From Numida meleagris (taxonomy: Eukaryota; Chordata; Aves; Galliformes; Numididae): a stretch of 64,000 nt of DNA. Shown in pieces: positions 38,025 to 50,634 of the stretch (position 1 is its first letter; each line of letters begins with the position of its first letter). A program made the translations under genes and the position numbers. The notes under the pieces were generated by a model. That model saw only the letters and a list, made by a program, of their open reading frames with translations. It ran no database searches and was not told the DNA's origin. The stretch lies in the NCBI RefSeq assembly GCF_002078875.1, contig NC_034420.1, positions 5,703,814-5,767,813 on the forward strand, read 5' to 3'.

Positions 38025-41000
38025 GAGAAGGATGAGGAGGATAAAGGCTTACAAAAATGAGAATGAAGGACCAGCAATACTTAATCTACTAGATTATCTA
38101 CAAGAGTTCCCTCATGGGTGTGCAATGCACCTGTGAGCTGCTAATGAAAAGATGGGTTGCAACCTCTAGGATGGGGGTATTTAGAAACACGCATCTCCTT
38201 CTCAGAGGTTTCTGATAGCACAAGCAGTATTTGCTTTAGCATACGTACTAAAAGGAAGTTTTCTGCACTTTCATTTTTTATTATTCCTAAAGCTTTTAGA
38301 TTGCAGGGTTACAAATAAAGTTGTACTTGTAAAATTCAATGTATCTCAGAGTCACGTAAAAGCTAAAGAGAACTTATGCCTTACAGATGGCATGACTGAG
38401 TTTTCTCCAGAGTTCATGCCTTTCTTTCTTCCTCAGTACACTCAGTATGTGCGAACCTTTGCCTCACCTCATTAATTAGTTCAGTTCTCCAGACACATTG
38501 AAAACTCCATCCTCTTCCCAGGTAGCCAGCCTCCAAGAAAACAAAGTACAAGTTCAAGCCCTTCTTTGAGGTTGTTTCTTAAAGGTCTGTCAATCTTCTC
38601 CTTCTGAGGAGAATTCTCGAGTCTTGAGGGACTTCATAGCTTCTCTTTTCTGTCAACGTACCAAAGATCTCATCTATAGCTTTCAACTATTCCCCTTTCA
38701 TTTAACCCTCATACTCCTGCCCATGCTCTAGTATGTCTGTGTCACATTCATTAGTATATTCTTCATATAATCTCAAATTCTCCTTCCTGAATTTTGATTT
38801 GTTTGGTGTCTTAAATGACAGAGCAAATTCTTCCTAAAGTCCTCAGTTTAAGGTTTTCCAGTCTTATTTTACTATGGACATTCAACTCCTTATTTTGTGC
38901 AAAGAGATGCACATCTCATCTGCTCCTCCACACTGCAAACCTGCCACTGGTGGGGTCTTGGCCACTGCAGGAACAAGCCTTCTGGCACCTTCTGCATTCC
39001 TGAAAGGGCAAGCACAAACTTCTTCCCATTTCCAATTACACCAAAACTACTGTGTGTACCACAAGATGCCAATATCTCACATCACTTCTTGATTTCGTAT
39101 TCTTGTCCATCCGAAGTCTTGAAATCATTTCATAAGCCTTCAATATCAAGCACACCTGGAGCATGAAGCTTCTGCAAGAAAGTGCTCCAGAAAAGCTTCT
39201 GAGATGGTGATTCAAAGGTGACAGCCTTTGTTTGCATCACCCAAGAAAGACTTCAGGCATATGCACTCGGATAAACAACAAAGTGGGGAAAATCCACACT
39301 TGCTTCCCACCAATCTGCAGAAGCATCATCAATGGCATTTCTTTTTAATCCATCTTGTGACACTGTTCTTTACAAGCTGATAATTACATTACCCCTTGGA
39401 CATTTTTTTTAGTTTTAAGAATCCCATGTCCAGAATGAACTGCATGGAGAAAGCACATAAGACTGCAATTAGTCATGCAGGAGCTGAACATTCCAATCAA
39501 ACTGAATACTTGGAGTTTTTAATAAATTTTTAGATCTTAATTTCACAATTATCATCATCTTCTGCTAAATGGATTTTTTTTATGTTTATACTAGGAAAAA
39601 GGTATTACCAATGGAATAATGGCTTCGTAGGAGATTGTTATACAGTCCTATTAATAATATAAAATCAGCCTAAACCACAAAGCAATTTTGTTGACTCTTG
39701 GGACATCAAGCATGTCTTACTTAAAGACTTTGTGTTTTTTATTTCTGAATTCTCCTTCAAATCATTTTTGTCTGACTTAGAATAATTCAACATAAGACAT
39801 GAGTTTTGCAGCCAAGAAGCCATTACTGATTCAAACATCAAATTAACTTTGCTTCCAATACAAAAGAAAGTGAACTTAGCTTGTTAAACTTCCTTTAAAA
39901 TAGAAATGTTTTATAACCTAGGGAGAATAGCTTTGACTTTAATACATGAAATCCTTTTACTGCTGTAAAGCTTAGACGTTTTACAATGTTTTTGAGGCTC
40001 AGATGGTAGAATAGTAGGTAGTAGATTTTGCGACCATAAATATGGACCAAATGCATCCCTACACCTTATTTGAAAGGGATCAACTGCACAGTAACTTTAG
40101 GTAGACACGAAAGTCATGCTTTTTACTCATACTGACTGCATGCAACACTCATGAACTAGAAGAAATTTTATGTTGGTTTTTTTTTCTGGAAAATATATTA
40201 CTAGGGATGTTGGTGGAGTTGAGTTAAAAGTTAGCTTGTTCATAGGAAAACGTAAATACTTTTTGTCAGAAAACATTTCCTCGGTCTAAACAGAACTGCA
40301 GACAGAGAGAGAACAGGAATGAAAACTCACGCCTCAAAGAGTCCAATTGCACAGCAATCTAGTCTTTAATCAGAAGCCCCGCATGTCCCTCTGTCCAGCA
40401 CAGTCTGCCAAGTACCCGGCTCATTTTAACACAGCACTGAAGAGCTGAACAGGTAGAGCTATACCATCCTGAATTTCATCTGAAGACACTTTCTTCATGG
40501 AAACTACAAAACCACATCTTTTGATACTCTTCTTATATTCATAACATTGATGGCTATAGTGGTGGCGGTGGGGAATAACATACTTGTTTGAGAACATTCA
40601 GCCAAAAAGATTTATGGCTTGTTAATTCTCTCTTTTAACCTTATAATCCCTCCTTCCATTTTTGCCATCAAGTAAGCTCTTCCTAGACATACTTGAACAC
40701 TGAATTTTTTCAAATTTATCATCTATGGCAGTGACCTTCATTTTTGCAAGAAACAGGTGAGTATGGCTATCACAACTATTTAGCACTTCTCTTAATGAGG
40801 CAAAGTGTTATTTCAGGAAAACACACAATACAAACAGGTAGCTCATAAATTCACTTAACAGTGTAGACAGCTTAGATTTGGGCATGCTTTTAGCAGCCTG
40901 TTAAACACTTAGTACATTCTAGAAATGAGATTTCAGACTCTCAGATTCAGATTAACCTACTTCATTTCAAACCTGCAGCACTGATTCAGTAAGGAGCACA

Positions 41001-41598
41001 CAAACTGAACAATCCCATTTACATTACAGAAATTACCAAGCACATTATAACCTCAGGAATACAAACATAATTGCGTTGTGATGGGGAAAGTACCCACCTT
41101 GATGAAAGGGAATTCAATGCCTCATACAAAACTGGACAGAAGTGAACAGGTTTTCAACAATTCTCTGAAGACAAATTATAGTAAGAATTTGGTCTAATAC
41201 ATGATATCAGGAAGTCTTCTTTTCTCTGGGTTAGTTTGTTATGGCTGCACATCTAGGAAGAATGTATTTCTAAATTGTTCTCTCAAGAGTATACATATAC
41301 AACAAAGTTATCAAAATGGTATTATTGGAGATAAATTATGTACATACAGAAATGTCTTTATTCATGTTAAAAACTAACGTGCGTGTGAAATGCAGATAAA
41401 AAATATGGTCCAATTTCTCTTGGGAAAAATCTTCATATTTATCTTAGAATCTCTGTAACAATTGCATACTACAGAAGTAAACAAAAAAAAATACTACAAT
41501 GAATTCACGATTATAGGGATGTTGTTTCTCCTCACAATGGAAAATTAATCACAAAAGATTCTCTTTTAAAAATTTAGTAATTTAACAAATGGAAATCT

Positions 41599-41619
41599 TA
41601 TATATATATATATGTATAC
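41599..41619. repeat. TA dinucleotide microsatellite
   Basis: About seven TA units followed by TGTATA. Short. Confidence 0.8.
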
Positions 41620-42104
41620 TTACACATACGTGTCTATTTCGAAGTTAACACAGATTTATGTGCTAACAAACACAAAATTTCCTTCAAAACGGCCAGGAGG
41701 CTTTTTAAAGAATATTTTGATGTATGTAACTGACATGAAAGTGCTAATTTTGTTTTTGTTTCATTTTTCTTTGCGCTGATATTCAAGTTTCCAAAATATT
41801 ATTGGCTAGGATTTTAGCATGAATGGCCACTGGGTGCCACTGTTCTGCTGCACAGGAAAAAAGAGCTGAAACAACATTTTTGTTGCAGTAACAAGTCTTT
41901 TATTATTAAAGTATGTGTGCTACTGCTGTATATACCCATCTTTTAAAAATGACACTGCTGTACAGTTCATAGTGAGCGTCTACATAGCAGAACAATAGGA
42001 AAAGTGGCACTAAGAGATTGGAAAACCTCTTTAAACTCAACAGGCAATATCACTTCAGAGAAACTTTCTCATAACAGTATATTTTCTACTTAATAAAAGA
42101 TATA

Positions 42105-42215
42105 CAGCAGCTGAGAGACAGGGTATCTAGGCTCAGTTTTGATATTCCTTTGCTGTATGACCTTGTAGATCTCACTGGGGACTATTTCTGCCCAGCTGTG
42201 TACAACTGTTTTTAC
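42105..42215 (+). mobile_element. ancient MIR-type SINE relic, plus strand
   Basis: The order AGGGTATCTAGGCTCAGTTTTG, then TTTGCTGTATGACCTTG, TCTCACT and TTCTGCCCAGCTGTG matches the sense order of MIR-family SINEs. In those, a GGTTCTA...CCCAGCTCTG region is followed by the core GCTGTGTGACCTTGGGCAAGTCACTT and then by TGCCTCAGTTTCCTC. The core block is the strongest match. Both ends are eroded, so the limits are approximate. Confidence 0.6.
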
Positions 42216-42981
42216 AGTATACAAATACCAGTATCAGATGTTCAAACGTACATTGAAATGAAATCTAATATACGTAACTAGTTCCAGAAAATACAGTATG
42301 TGTATGGCTACAATAACTGTACAGTACAATTGGTGCATTTTTAAGAAAATGGTTTTCAAATTCAACCTCTCTTGCCTTATTTTCTTTGGCTAGAAAACGC
42401 CCTTAATAATGAGAGCGTACTTTATAAAAAAAAAAAAACTCTACAGGGAGAGACCTTTATATAATGTACTGACAATAGTTTCTGGCATAGGTAAAAACCC
42501 ACCTTAGGAAGCTGGAGTCCAGGTGGAGCTGGCAGGTTTAGAAACTGATAACTATGCCTTGGAGTGGATGAGCATAAGGCGTGCTACTAGAAAGCTCTCA
42601 TTTTGGATCCAACTCTAAATGTAGTATTAAAAACTACAAGTTGCTTCCAGCTAATGCAAACATATTTAAGGTCTGAACAAATCCCTCTTCGGTCAATGAA
42701 GAGACAAAATACTCTAAAGTCCACAGTATGAATAACTGAGCAAGAAAAAGTAACAGCGAAGATTATATGTATTTAATATATGATATCAGAAAGATCATGA
42801 CAGCCTTGAAGCAGATAACTTTATGCCAAATCAGGAAGAAAGATAATTCCAAATGACACAGACAATTTTCAACATTTTAAAGAAAACTAATTATTATAGT
42901 GAGAAGTAACAAATTTTCCAAAAATTTTTTTTACAAGTTTGTCATATTATTGAGGCAACAATTACCTTATGGAACCTTATG
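42216..42981. other. noncoding DNA between MIR and CR1 relics
   Basis: AT-rich unique sequence with an A13 run near 42426. No gene or repeat family is recognised. Confidence 0.65.
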
Positions 42982-43320
42982 TAGTCTTTCTAATGCACTC
43001 TAATATGGCCACATCTCTTCTGTGCTGAGGACTCCAGGTCTGGGCATGGTACTCCAAGTCAGGTGTCACCAGTGCAGAGCAGAGTGGCAGGATCACCTCC
43101 CTTGCCCTGCTCACCATGTTGCTTTTTATGCAGCCCAGGATATGGTTATCTTTCTAGGCTGTGAGGGCACATTGCCAGCTCGTGTCCCGCTTGCCATCCA
43201 TCAGTACTCCCAAGTCCTTTTTGTCAAGGCTGCACTCTATCCGTCCTTATCCCCAGCTTGTACTAATAGCAGGGCTTGCCACAACCCAGGTACGAGACCT
43301 TGCATTTACACTGTGTAGGA
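42982..43320 (-). mobile_element. truncated CR1 LINE fragment, ORF2 C-terminal region, minus strand
   Basis: Read on the minus strand, this segment translates in pieces to the conserved tail of CR1 ORF2, downstream of the reverse-transcriptase core. It starts with CKVSYLGCGKP (family CKVLHLGRGNP-like) and continues with a KKDLGVLMDGKRD-like block. Then come ILGCIKS and REVILPLCSALVTPDLEY, and last SPQHRRDV. These pieces fall in different frames and include in-frame stops (for example TAG after the first block), so the copy is dead. It lacks both the 5' part and the 3' untranslated tail, and I see no target duplications. CR1 is the dominant LINE of birds and other sauropsids. Divergence from remembered consensus is considerable, suggesting an old insertion. 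Confidence 0.85.
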
Positions 43321-46300
43321 GGTCAATTCAGAACTCTGTGAAAAATACTGTGTGCATCTCAAGTACCTCACAGGATTTTGAAAATAATTTTCATTCAGAA
43401 TGAGGTTTACATCTTTATTTATTATTTTTAAACAATATTTCTGGGTTTTCACCTACCAGCAAAACAGGGGCGTCACTTTCAGGGAGCTCTTAGACACCCT
43501 GCTTTGCCCACCACCTTTTCAGAGGAAGACTGTCCATCCGACTCCCCTGCAGTTGCTGACAACTTCTGATTCTCTGTGATTAAATTCCCTCACCCATACA
43601 CTGCAGTGCTCCCAGCCTTCATAAAGTTCAACAATAAAAAAGCACAGCAGGGTAATAAATAGTTTGAATGGAGTCCTGAGCTCCACTGTTGGTAGCCAGG
43701 TAGGTAGAAAGCAAAAGAGACAGAAGATGACAAGATTGTCTGTACTTCTTGCCTTTTGTGTTCAGAGTTTAATAGGAGGTAAAAATTGGTTTCTGTATGG
43801 TGCTGACTGCCTTCCCTCTCCTGAATTGACCAGCTCAACAACTGTACAGTGAAAACTGTTCCACTTCAAGGAGCTAATGGGCGAGGGGCAGATCACAGCA
43901 AAGACAGGTATGACCTTAGGGCACTTCCAGCTGTCCTTGTTATATTAAAAGTTTTGAAAACAGCTTCTTCTTTAAGACAACAAAGATCGATTTTACGAAA
44001 AACAGTGAACATTCTCTGGCCTATATAATTGGGATGTGTCTGAAAAGTAAGGAGAAGCAATCGAGAAATGACAAAAAGTGCAAATATGCAGCTCACATTC
44101 AAATTATACACTGTATGCTTGGCCAGTTCAATGAACTGAAGTTCTCTGGCAACAGCAGGCAGGGAAATTTTTACAACTCTTGAAAACTTGTTTTTTATAG
44201 TGGTTTCCGAAGTAATCTCTTTGTGGTAGGGACAAAATGTACAGTTAGTTTTCTCTCATTATATTCATATGAAATACACAAGCGTACCTTGGGTATAAAA
44301 GCCCCAAAGCCAGATACTTGTCTGAACCAAAATATACTGAGAATAAATATCTTTTCAAATAATATTTGGATCTGCTTCCTGTACCCCCGTCAAATGATCT
44401 TGCAGCACTCCATTTGTTTTAAAGCAGGCAGAAGATACAGATCTACAGTAAGAGCACATTTCATGCTTTGGTAGGAACAGAGGCAAACATATGGTTTTCA
44501 CTTTCCTAATTTCATTACAGTTCAGCTCTTCTCAGCAATAACTGTCTCTCCCATAATATTTCCAAATGCCCTGAAATACTCTAAGTGAATTTGGTAACAA
44601 GCAAACTGCTGTGTTTTTCTGTTCATTAGCATGAACTGTCTTGTTTCACTTGCCTATCACACCAATGTGATATGGCATAATGCAGTGTTCCGCAGTGTAA
44701 CAAGTCAGAGAAAATTTAAAAGGCAACATGTTTGTTTTTATACTTAATTCCCAACAGCCTGTGTATTGTCCATTAAACCACCCAGGTAATTTAATAGCCT
44801 GGCTACTCAAAAAGTAAGTAAAATGACAACTTTTCACAAGTTTAGGTATCTGCAGTAGCGCTACTTATCTGTGAATGCTTCTCTGTACGTAGACACTTCT
44901 AAAAGATTTCTATTTCATATTTATCTTTTATAAAAATGAGTTTTCATATTTTTATGGCATTTTAATAAAATTTAATATAAAATCTTACAAGATTTGGTGC
45001 AATTAGATATCCACTGTCACAACTATTGAAATGCTTGAAAACTGAAAGTTGAGTAAACTTGACTGCAGACACACAAACACTGAAAAACTTCAAAATTTAC
45101 TGCTCTGTTCAAAATATCTACCTATCAAATTCTAAAATAGCTAAAAACTAGAAGTCAGTCACCTTTCTGACAAAAAGGCAAGTAGACAGCTATCACTTAA
45201 CATTCTGTCTACTGTACACACACACTGAACCAAGGCACACCCAGAGCCTGAAGAATATGGCCCAGGGCATTTTCCCAAGGAGAGCAGGAATCCACCCACT
45301 GTAAGGAGAAAATTTCAACTAGGGAGAAGCCTTGCTGAGGACTGAGGTGGATTTCAGCCCACCTTCAGTCAGCATGCCTTACTGCAGGGCTTACAGGTAT
45401 CAGGCTTGATTCCCAGCCCCTGCATCTACTATGTATGTACTCAAGTAGCGTACAACAAAAGGAAAAATACACAGTAAAGTATTATTTTCCTAGATGAAAG
45501 TCACACTGTCTGCTTTATATCATTTAGTTCTTTCCTTTTCCAAAGCTGGCAGCTTTCTCAAGAGGCAGCTGATGTTAGATGCAGACACTCCTGGGGGAAT
45601 CCAGATGTAGTTCCTAGAAGGGAGAATTGGCTCAACCTGATGCTACACCCATACCAGGTAGGAGGTGAGCTGTTCTATCACTGTTCCTGCGAGGCACAGC
45701 TGAGGTGAGGGCAGCTGTCTGATCTCATGGTCTTTCTGAGGCATTAGAGAGCATCTTACATCAAAAGTGTAATGGGTCTAATATTAATCACATTAAAAAC
45801 TGAAGTTATATACATACATATGCATCAGAATTTGTTAACATTAACACATCTGATCTCTTCATCCTATTTCTCCTTACTTAGGACAAGTTTTAACATTAAA
45901 ACAGTTAGGCCTGACATCAGTAGTTCCAGAAGTCCTTTTTACAAAAGAGCTCAGCATCATCTGTCATGCTTTACAAAGCTGGGAAATAAGGTACCTTGGC
46001 TACGGGCTCTCATTGAGCACGATGTGAGAAGTACAAGTAGAACCCAGATCCCCTGAGCGAGTACCAGGAATAAGAGGCAGGCCGAGCCGCACAGCAGTGC
46101 CTGAGCTGGGCAGTGCCAGCCTTCAGTGTCAGTTAGACTTTCAGATTATCTCTTTCTCTGTTCTGGCTTTCTATTTCTATTTCCTATGCTTTCATATAAA
46201 TCCAATATCAGCCTGAACATGGGTTAATAAATTTAATCTTTTTATCTCAGTTTTCTTCTTGTAGCAATTGTTTTCTATTAAATAGAAGTAGCAACATATA

Positions 46301-46418
46301 AAAGGTCAGGCAGGGCTGAACCTAATATGATTGTTTTCATAGCATGATACTAAATGTTATAAAACACATCCAGGGAAATAACCTTTAGTCCTGTAAAATT
46401 TAAACACTTAAAACAAGG

Positions 46419-46482
46419 GTAATTTGGTGCCGGCTAAAACCTATTTTACTTTGCCCCTTATTGAAAAGATGCACCAAATTGC
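46419..46482. repeat. imperfect 12-base inverted repeat
   Basis: AATTTGGTGC (46421-46430) is exactly complementary to GCACCAAATT (46471-46480) across a 40-base interval. The pairing extends by one wobble and one G-C pair outward. It could be a stem-loop or simply chance; no target duplication suggests a transposon. Confidence 0.65.
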
Positions 46483-47049
46483 ATTGTGTGGTGGCTTGAT
46501 CAGGTAGAGATTACAGGTCATCACAAGCTGTATAAATCACTGTGTTCCTGGATAAGAAAGGAACAAGGATACTACAAAAATCAGAGCAGTAATACCCTAC
46601 CGGTGAAAATATGTCACCCCAAGTCCTGCACCTTCTAACTCAAATGGGAAAAATCTTATTCAACTGAGCCCTAGTTGACAATGATTATGGAGTACCATGT
46701 ACCATTAATATTTTTAAGTATCTACAACACATTCAGAATCTCTTAGGTAAGGCATTACAGAAACTATTTCTCTTTAGAAGTACACGTCACTTTCAGATAA
46801 TAAAGCACTATTATTTTGTCCAAAGTAATGCTTTTGTTCATATACCACAGATGCCTTACTTTAACATCTGAACACTACAAAAACCTGCATAAGCAGCATC
46901 TGAGACGTTGTGGAGTACTGGAACATGGTAGACAGCAATGAATGTTTTACTTTTAATTGAAATACACATCTGTTGCTCCTAAAATCCATAAATCGCTTCA
47001 ACAGAAAGAAGACTACGTGAAGAATTCGATACTCTCCACACTGAAATAA

Positions 47050-47285
47050 ATGCATCAGCTATTAAAATAAATGTGTATATTACACGATAAATTTATCAAT
47101 ATCAGATAAAATATTTAATTCACCAAATCAGACATATCCCCATTGAATCACTGCTTATTGAATACAGAATAAGATGCATCATCTATCAAAATAGATCTCT
47201 CCCATAGTAAATCAAACTCACCATCTGATTCAAATGTCTCCTACTGACTCAAAAATATCACAAAATGCATCAGCTCCATTGCACT
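47050..47285 (+). repeat. diverged tandem-like block
   Basis: ATGCATCA recurs at 47050, 47174 and 47275. The first 22 bases after the first two occurrences agree at about 19 positions (ATGCATCAGCTATTAAAATA versus ATGCATCATCTATCAAAATA). Weaker similarity, with GATTCAAAT-type and TAAAT-type words, follows. The units would be about 124 and 101 bases, so indels are needed. This is a possible decayed tandem duplication. Confidence 0.35.
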
Positions 47286-48599
47286 AGAAACATACTTTAA
47301 AGAATTCCTGAGCAGAATGCCTCCAGACTTAACAATGATAACATTTAAACTGAAATTTATTTAGACAAAGATTTTTACTTCCAGGCTCTCAGGGCACTTT
47401 AAGGCACTCTGCTAGAAGAAGGTGCTTCTCCATCTCAGAGAGATGAAGGGTTTCTGCTCAACTTTATTTCAACCCTCCAAGCACATCACAGCTAGAGCCA
47501 AGCTCTACGAAGCCACATGGTGTCACCAGGTTAGCTGTCATGGTTCCGCAAAGAGAAGTGTCAGCACTGCTCTAAATGGTTCAGAACACCACAGTCCAAG
47601 TACTGTCAAATACAGAGACGCAAATACTATCAATAACAGTCCAAAAATCCTGACACTGAGCATGGATCGCCAACAGCCAATCAGCAGGTTTATATTCCAT
47701 AAAATTATTTGTCTTTGCAATTAGCTGAGACAACTGATCAAAGTTACCATACTATGCTATGCCCCTGATCCCAAGATGACCGTTCTCATATTCTTGTACC
47801 TTGCATTTGATCTCAAGCTCATTCCTGGAGTTTGGGTGACTGAATCAAAGCTGCATCTAGCAGCTTCTTTCTTCCTGACCTTCAGAGCAACCTCCCAGCC
47901 TAACTGAATGTGTCTCACATTTTATAAAACACTGTAAGCAACAGAGGGAACAGTGTCCTCCTCCATAATTACTCAGCGGCCAGAGCGCTCACTGAAGTGA
48001 CACAACTGGCTAGCAGACATGATACTCCACTAGCTTGACATGGCAAGAATCAAGCTTCTCTTAGTTTGTTGGGTATTCTTCGGGTATCCAATTTAAGAAC
48101 AGAGAGAATGGGGGTGATCTTGGGTCTCTCCTTTTACAGATAGTCTAATAAGCAACCCCAAAAAAGGATTAACACTGAGGTAAAAGTGAAACTCACAAGT
48201 CTTCAATGCTTCAAAGTCTGGCAACATTTCAATTAATGTGGCAGTCAAGGGGCAGAGGACAGATTTGGTTTCCAATCTCTGTATCTAGTAAGTGAACCTC
48301 TCTCTCAGTTTTCAGCTATGCTGAAAAACAAACAATTAATATGACTCATGTTAAAAGTGAACAGACTTGATACTACAGAACCTGTCGGGATCAGATTAAG
48401 TGGCCTACAGAATATTTAAAAGACAGTCTACTTAACCCAGCCAGTTCTTTTCCAGAGGTGACAGCCCTTGTTCTCCTTCCATTGAATATTCCCAAATTTG
48501 GGATTTAGTTTATGAATTAGCCCATAGAACTAGTCTTCTTCGCTGCAAACTTCACTGTTAAAAGGAACAACAAAACATGCTTGTAACAAGCACGTTACT

Positions 48600-48720
48600 G
48601 ATCTGCTGTTCCTTATTATCACTCTGCTCTGTCGATAAGAGCATTGATTATAATCGCAGTTTTGGCCAACTTTGATTGATTGGAATGTAAATTAACAAGA
48701 ATTGTGCAATTATGTCAAAA
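48600..48720. promoter_or_regulatory. candidate enhancer-like motif cluster
   Basis: Within about 40 bases there are CTTTGAT (48670-48676, TCF/LEF-like), the overlapping TGATTGAT (48673-48680, PBX/HOX-like) and the near-palindrome ATTGTGCAAT (48701-48710, a good C/EBP-type site). Such densities occur by chance in AT-rich DNA, so the call is speculative. Confidence 0.2.
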
Positions 48721-50634
48721 AGAAGTGCCTATTCACATGAGACAGCGAACAGACCACTGCCTGATACACTACTTATAAGCAGAACAGACGTCCTGTTTAC
48801 AAGCATAGAAATCCAAAAGAGAACTACAATTCTATTCTGTACATTAGTATTCTTCACAGGAAAATATACCATAAGGTTAGCAAATTCTGGACAAATCCAG
48901 TGAATGGAAAAAACACATGGTGAGAGGTGTCAACCAAAAATGCGTTGCCCTTAAATCTGATGCTATTAACTTGAATACTTTCTGTGCATTTAGTTAATTA
49001 AAAAAACTGATCAGTATGAACAGTTTCTAAAGAGATGACCTTACTGAGGTTCATATGTATCTTAGATGAGAACAGAAACTACTGGGCCAGCACACAGTTC
49101 AGGTAGCACTGTGAGTGCTGCTTCATTCCACCTCCCCTGCTGCACATTGGCATAGCTAAAGTTGCAAAATGGATAAAAAATTCTTCTGTCCCAAAGGACA
49201 GAGCATGTGTGGCTGTGACAGCAGGCGAAGCAGGCGATAGAAGCTCTGGCCACATGCACAGCAGGAGAGCTTCTCTTTAGCAGGAAGACTTTCCAGTGAG
49301 GATCTCTGTGGTCATGCTACAATCTGCATTAGTGGGTAGATTTATTGAAATTAAAAGGTTCATAGGTTTAAGCTTCTTTCAGATTTTGCTTCAGAAATTA
49401 GCTGGCACATAGTTAAGTATAAATTTAATGTTTTCTTTTGCAACATTTGTAGTTTTTCCTATTGAATTCAGAGAGCTCCAAAACGTTGTATAGGACTGTA
49501 TGCAAAGATTTCTTTGTTGTTTTGATTTTTTTCCCCTTTGTGTTCTTCTCTTTCAAGGAACTTCTTATCCTGCATAATATTGTACTCTTTTTCTACAACT
49601 TGCCATTTAAAAGAGCTTAAAAGTGATTAAATTGATTTTGTAAATGGCATTTGCTAGAACCTAGGGTACAGGGGAGAATATTTACAAGGTAACAAACAGT
49701 TAATGTTTTAAAAACATGAAGTTTTAAAAACATAGCTGTAAAAGTCAGGGGTTTGTTTCCAATGCTTCAACACTGAAGAAACCCCTATTTTACAGAATAT
49801 CTGTAAGAATGTTAATTAGAATCATGTAGAAATAAAATACAAAAATCCCTTTTTCTTTTTTAATTATGACATCTTGTTAAGTAAAACTTCCTTAATAGAG
49901 ATAAAAGCCAATCCTTTTTTTCCTTAAAGAAAAACATTTCTAGGTTTACAGCAAAATAGCCATCAATTTACACAAAGCCCCTTGTTATTTCTTTTGCTCC
50001 CAAGGCATACTCAGGTACTCCTTTTAAAGCCTACCCATAGATGAAGTAAATCAATTAAACTCAATCAAATCAATTACAAATCCCTGTAACGTTATGATTA
50101 GTGAAACATTTGTGGTTGGCTTTAATAGGAATCAAGCAGCTAAATTCCCCACTCTCCACTTCATTAAAAAAAAAAGATAGAAAAGAAAGGAAATTAATTA
50201 TTTTGAACATTTCACAGGATCATAGGATTTGCCACACTATTGTTCCACCTACTCAAGTGTATTCCATCCGCAGGCAAAAGCTTCTTATGTTATCTGTGGC
50301 TAAACATTATACTGTACATAAGAGGACAGTCCCCCTCCTCTGCCCGAGTCCTCCAGGTGAACAGTTTTCATGCTGATACACGAGATGAGATCCAGCAATT
50401 GTTACTTTAATTCACATAGCTCCTACCACACTGTTAAAACTGTCACTAAACTTAAGCTGCATTTCTAGCATGATTCCTCATGTGCTGTTCTTCTGTATTA
50501 GCTCGTATATATCAAAATTTGAAACACTTGCAAAGCTTAAGCCCTCTCAAGTCCTTCTTCCCTCATTTCTGGAGTCTCCAACTAGATACAGGTGTAGCAC
50601 TTCTCTCAGCAGACTGACCCAGACTAAAGGGGAG

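Larger units (their letters stand above)
37511..42104. other. noncoding DNA, no gene recognised
   Basis: Unique AT-rich sequence with a T15 run at 38010-38024 and a TA microsatellite near 41599. Frames are under 90 codons and show no recognisable domain. Nothing else is seen. Confidence 0.65.
43321..50634. other. noncoding DNA, no gene recognised
   Basis: Unique AT-rich sequence holding an inverted repeat at 46419-46482, a diverged tandem-like block at 47050-47285 and a motif-dense stretch at 48600-48720 (each listed or discussed separately). All frames are about 100 codons or shorter without recognisable domains. Confidence 0.6.

Noticed and set aside
43022..43318. 98-codon plus-strand frame
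   Set aside because: It is the antisense of the CR1 ORF2 fragment, not a gene.
50213..50260. ATCATAGGATTTG resembling the antisense CR1 tail
   Set aside because: No CR1 sequence continues from it, and the real CR1 at 50.64 kb is in the other orientation.
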